64,000 nt of DNA from Halobacterium noricense (GTDB lineage Archaea; Halobacteriota; Halobacteria; Halobacteriales; Halobacteriaceae), in contig NZ_CP089468.1 of the NCBI RefSeq assembly GCF_021233435.1, positions 1,922,001 through 1,986,000 of the forward strand, written 5' to 3'. The translations under genes and the position numbers were made by a program. The notes below the pieces were generated by a model. It was not told where the DNA came from and did no database searches. It was given only the letters and a program-made list of their open reading frames with translations. Every line of letters begins with the position of its first letter. Position 1 is the stretch's first letter. Positions 62,204 through 64,000 of the stretch are shown one piece after another.

Positions 62204-62304
62204 CACGACCGGCTTGGGCCTGGCGGGCCGTAATCCCGTCGGTGGACCCGCCACGATGGCCGCAACGGCAACCCCTATGCGTCCGCGTCCGCTACGACGT
62301 GACG

Positions 62305-63141
62305 ATGCGAGTCGAACAGCTGGGCGACGGCGAACCGGAAGTGGCCATCGTCGGGAGCGTCCACGGCGACGAGCCCTGCGGCGCCCACGCGGTCCAGCGA
62401 CTGCTCGACGCCGACCTCGACGTGCTCGAACCGGTGAAGCTCGTCGTCGCGAACGAGCGCGCGCTCGACGCCAGCGTCCGCTACCTCGACGCCGACCTCA
62501 ACCGCTCGTTCGGCGAGGACGTCCCCGACGACGCCCACGAGGTCGAACTCGCCCACCGCCTCGCCGACGAAATCCGGGGCTGTACGGTGCTGTCGCTGCA
62601 CTCCACGCAGTCCCACGCCGACCCGTTCGCCATCACCGCGGGCTTCGACGGCGCGATTCCGGACGTCGTCCCGCGGCTCCCGGTCGTCGCGACCGTCGAC
62701 ACCCAGGGCTTCGGCGAAGGCCGACTGTTCGCGTCCGACGCGGACATCATCGAGGCCGAAGCCGGCCTCCAGGGAACGGAGACGGCCGCGGAGAACGCGT
62801 TCCGCCTCGCGCGCGAGTTCCTCACCGCGGTCGGCGCGCTCCCCGGGAGCGCGGTCGAACGCGAGATTCCGGTCTTCGAGATGGGTGAGTCGATTCCCAA
62901 ACCTCCGGCCGACGAGTACGAGGTGTTCGTCGAGAACTTCGAGCGCGTCGAACGCGGCGAGACGTTCGCCGCGGCGGACGGCCACGAACTCGTCGCCGAC
63001 GACCCCTTCTATCCGGTGCTCCTGTCACCGTACGGCTACGCGAGCCAGTTCGGCTACCGCGGCCAGCACCGCGGCACCGTCGGTCAGTCCTCGGACGGCG
63101 CGAACTCCACGAGCGTCAACTCCCTGTCCAGCGCGCAGTAG
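62305..63141 (+). CDS. Succinylglutamate desuccinylase/aspartoacylase-family zinc hydrolase
   Basis: A 278-aa M14-related enzyme. Zinc ligands are in [14 protein letters not shown] (His, Glu) and [12 protein letters not shown] (His). Other conserved parts are [23 protein letters not shown] and TPxx-type C-terminal beta domain. The acyl-amide substrate is unknown. The coding region extends 58 bp into the convergent UPF0179 gene, so the C-terminus [16 protein letters not shown] may be a run-on. The ATG at 62305 was chosen; a GTG at 62299 is also possible. Confidence 0.88.
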   Translation: MRVEQLGDGEPEVAIVGSVHGDEPCGAHAVQRLLDADLDVLEPVKLVVANERALDASVRYLDADLNRSFGEDVPDDAHEVELAHRLADEIRGCTVLSLHSTQSHADPFAITAGFDGAIPDVVPRLPVVATVDTQGFGEGRLFASDADIIEAEAGLQGTETAAENAFRLAREFLTAVGALPGSAVEREIPVFEMGESIPKPPADEYEVFVENFERVERGETFAAADGHELVADDPFYPVLLSPYGYASQFGYRGQHRGTVGQSSDGANSTSVNSLSSAQ

Positions 63142-63530
63142 TCGTGGGGCGGGTCCCCGAGAATCTCCTGAATCTGGTACTCCTCGTCGAACGCCGCGCC
63201 CAGCGGCTCGCAGTACTCATGGCTCGGACACTCCGTGTGCGGGCACGGCCCCGCTAACTTCCCCTTGCTCCCGGCGTACGCGCCCTTCGACGGCACGTTC
63301 GCCTTCACGGACGCCGGCTCCACGTCCACCGCGACCACGCCCTCGTCGTGGACCGCGCAATCCAGTACCTGTCCGCCCTCCCGGACTTCGGTGACCTCGT
63401 AGCGCACGCCCTCCTCCAGCGTTAGACACTGCTTGCGGTACGGACACCCCTCGCAGGCCGACGACTCCCCGCGATAGACGAACTCCGTACCCGGCTCGGC
63501 GAGCCGCGACCCGAGCAGCGTGATAGACAT
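63084..63530 (-). CDS. UPF0179 family protein
   Basis: A 148-aa soluble archaeal protein with a conserved Cys set: SSACEGCPYRKQCLTLEEG, AGPCPHTECPSHEYCEPLG and [15 protein letters not shown], suggesting a metal or Fe-S site. Function unknown. It overlaps the convergent aspartoacylase-type gene by 58 bp; both stop positions are clear. Confidence 0.92.
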   Translation of the reverse strand: MSITLLGSRLAEPGTEFVYRGESSACEGCPYRKQCLTLEEGVRYEVTEVREGGQVLDCAVHDEGVVAVDVEPASVKANVPSKGAYAGSKGKLAGPCPHTECPSHEYCEPLGAAFDEEYQIQEILGDPPHDYCALDRELTLVEFAPSED

Positions 63531-63638
63531 GTCCGGAGATTCGGCTCGCGCGTGGTTAAGCCCCTCGCCAGCAGGACGGTCTGGCATTGGATGTGATTCC
63601 GTTTCTCCGAGTCCCGTGATGTCCGCTGTGAACACGAA

Positions 63639-63812
63639 CTCGAAAGCCCCGGCGGGCTCGCGCTTGCGTGGCGGCGACGCCGCCACGGCATGAGGCGGTC
63701 GGCGGAGCCGACCGCCCGGTAGACGAAGGCAGGCGACGTAAGCACCGCAGCGAGCAGCAGCGAGCGAGGAGTGCAACAAGCCTCCCGAGTCTACAGCCTC
63801 GGGGCTTTCGAG
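63639..63812. mobile_element. MITE-like palindromic element with 13-bp terminal inverted repeats
   Basis: The ends are CTCGAAAGCCCCG (63639-63651) and CGGGGCTTTCGAG (63800-63812), a perfect 13-bp inverted pair. The 174-bp interior contains hairpins GTGGCGGC-GAC-GCCGCCAC and GCGGTCGGC-GGA-GCCGACCGC and no gene. Such short palindromic elements with terminal repeats are typical of non-autonomous elements in haloarchaea. No clear target-site duplication was found by eye. It occupies most of the gene-free stretch 63531-63900. Confidence 0.6.
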
Positions 63813-63900
63813 ATGACGTAAGCAACAACGTAGTCACAGGCTCCATCGGCGACTTGACCTAGCCCGAACAGCTACCCGACTAAGCACCGACGGCCTAGAC

Positions 63901-64000
63901 GTGATACTGGTCGTGTGTGGACCGCCGGGCGCGGGGAAAACCACGGTCGCGCTAGGCCTGAATCGGCGGCTCGAAGCCGACGGCTACGACTTTCAGGTAG
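63901..64000 (+). CDS. N-terminal part of a P-loop kinase/ATPase
   Basis: From the GTG at 63901 the frame stays open to the end of the window and codes VILVVCGPPGAGKTTVALGL followed by NRRLEADGYDFQV. Walker A GPPGAGKTT is clear. The family is probably a small nucleoside/tRNA kinase-like ATPase of haloarchaea, but only 33 codons are seen. Confidence 0.75.
   Translation, partial: MILVVCGPPGAGKTTVALGLNRRLEADGYDFQV

Noticed and set aside
61201..62304. N-terminal extension of the aspartoacylase-type gene to 61201
   Set aside because: The frame is open, but the sequence is antisense to the DUF5684 and DUF309 genes and is not protein-like; the hydrolase domain begins at 62305.

Overview
The window is chromosomal DNA of a halophilic archaeon (class Halobacteria). 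The evidence is high GC with strongly acidic proteins, twin-arginine and lipobox-type copper proteins including a halocyanin, leaderless-style promoters with a TATA element about 26-33 nt before the start codon, and families restricted to or typical of haloarchaea (TbsP, DUF63, UPF0179, Lrp-TRASH, MoxR/DUF58/transglutaminase cluster). Genus cannot be fixed from the sequence; a Halobacterium-like organism would fit.

Layout. 1-10375: one-carbon genes folD and glyA; a CHAT/caspase-like protein divergent from glyA; the regulator TbsP; a YcaO enzyme; a large inverted repeat; a DUF63 membrane protein; an Lrp regulator; an inositol-monophosphatase-family enzyme. 10440-14103: an AT-rich three-gene island of unknown function ending at a tRNA-Leu(CAA) gene, with partial copies of the tRNA 3' end between them. 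14163-34126: an anaerobic nitrogen-oxide respiration region (quinol-type NO reductase, a two-domain multicopper oxidase with a double halocyanin, NirK, a haem-copper-oxidase-like membrane protein, two DUF2249 proteins, a tungstate-type binding protein and a Bat-type HTH regulator). It is mixed with housekeeping genes (superoxide dismutase, acyl-CoA dehydrogenase, phosphoribosyltransferase), two radical SAM/SPASM enzymes, two candidate peptide substrates, and a VapBC-type pair. 34232-44558: metal handling and redox (Zn/Cd-type P-ATPase, formate dehydrogenase-like molybdoenzyme, an iron/thiamine-type ABC importer, MsrA, a CopZ-like chaperone and its likely Lrp-TRASH regulator). 44590-52165: a transglutaminase/DUF58/MoxR cluster plus a glutaredoxin. 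52379-64000: sulfatase-like/GtrA pair, TrmB-like regulator with an RND transporter, galactonate dehydratase with an SDR, and several small conserved genes.

The most striking signal is regulatory. A palindrome of the form CGAA(C/G)-N2-GTTCG occurs at least nine times between 16.5 and 33.8 kb. In five cases it ends exactly 38 nt before a start codon, and before nor and the multicopper oxidase it lies exactly 89 nt upstream. This outlines one anaerobic (NarO/Bat-type) regulon that includes several uncharacterised small genes, among them a short protein ending in a CGCGG motif that looks like a radical-SAM-modified peptide. A second, different inverted repeat (GTTCCC-N7-GGGAAC) precedes both the multicopper oxidase and a second candidate RiPP/radical SAM operon. 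Together these suggest an anaerobically controlled peptide-modification branch tied to denitrification. No nitrate reductase or N2O reductase is present in the window.
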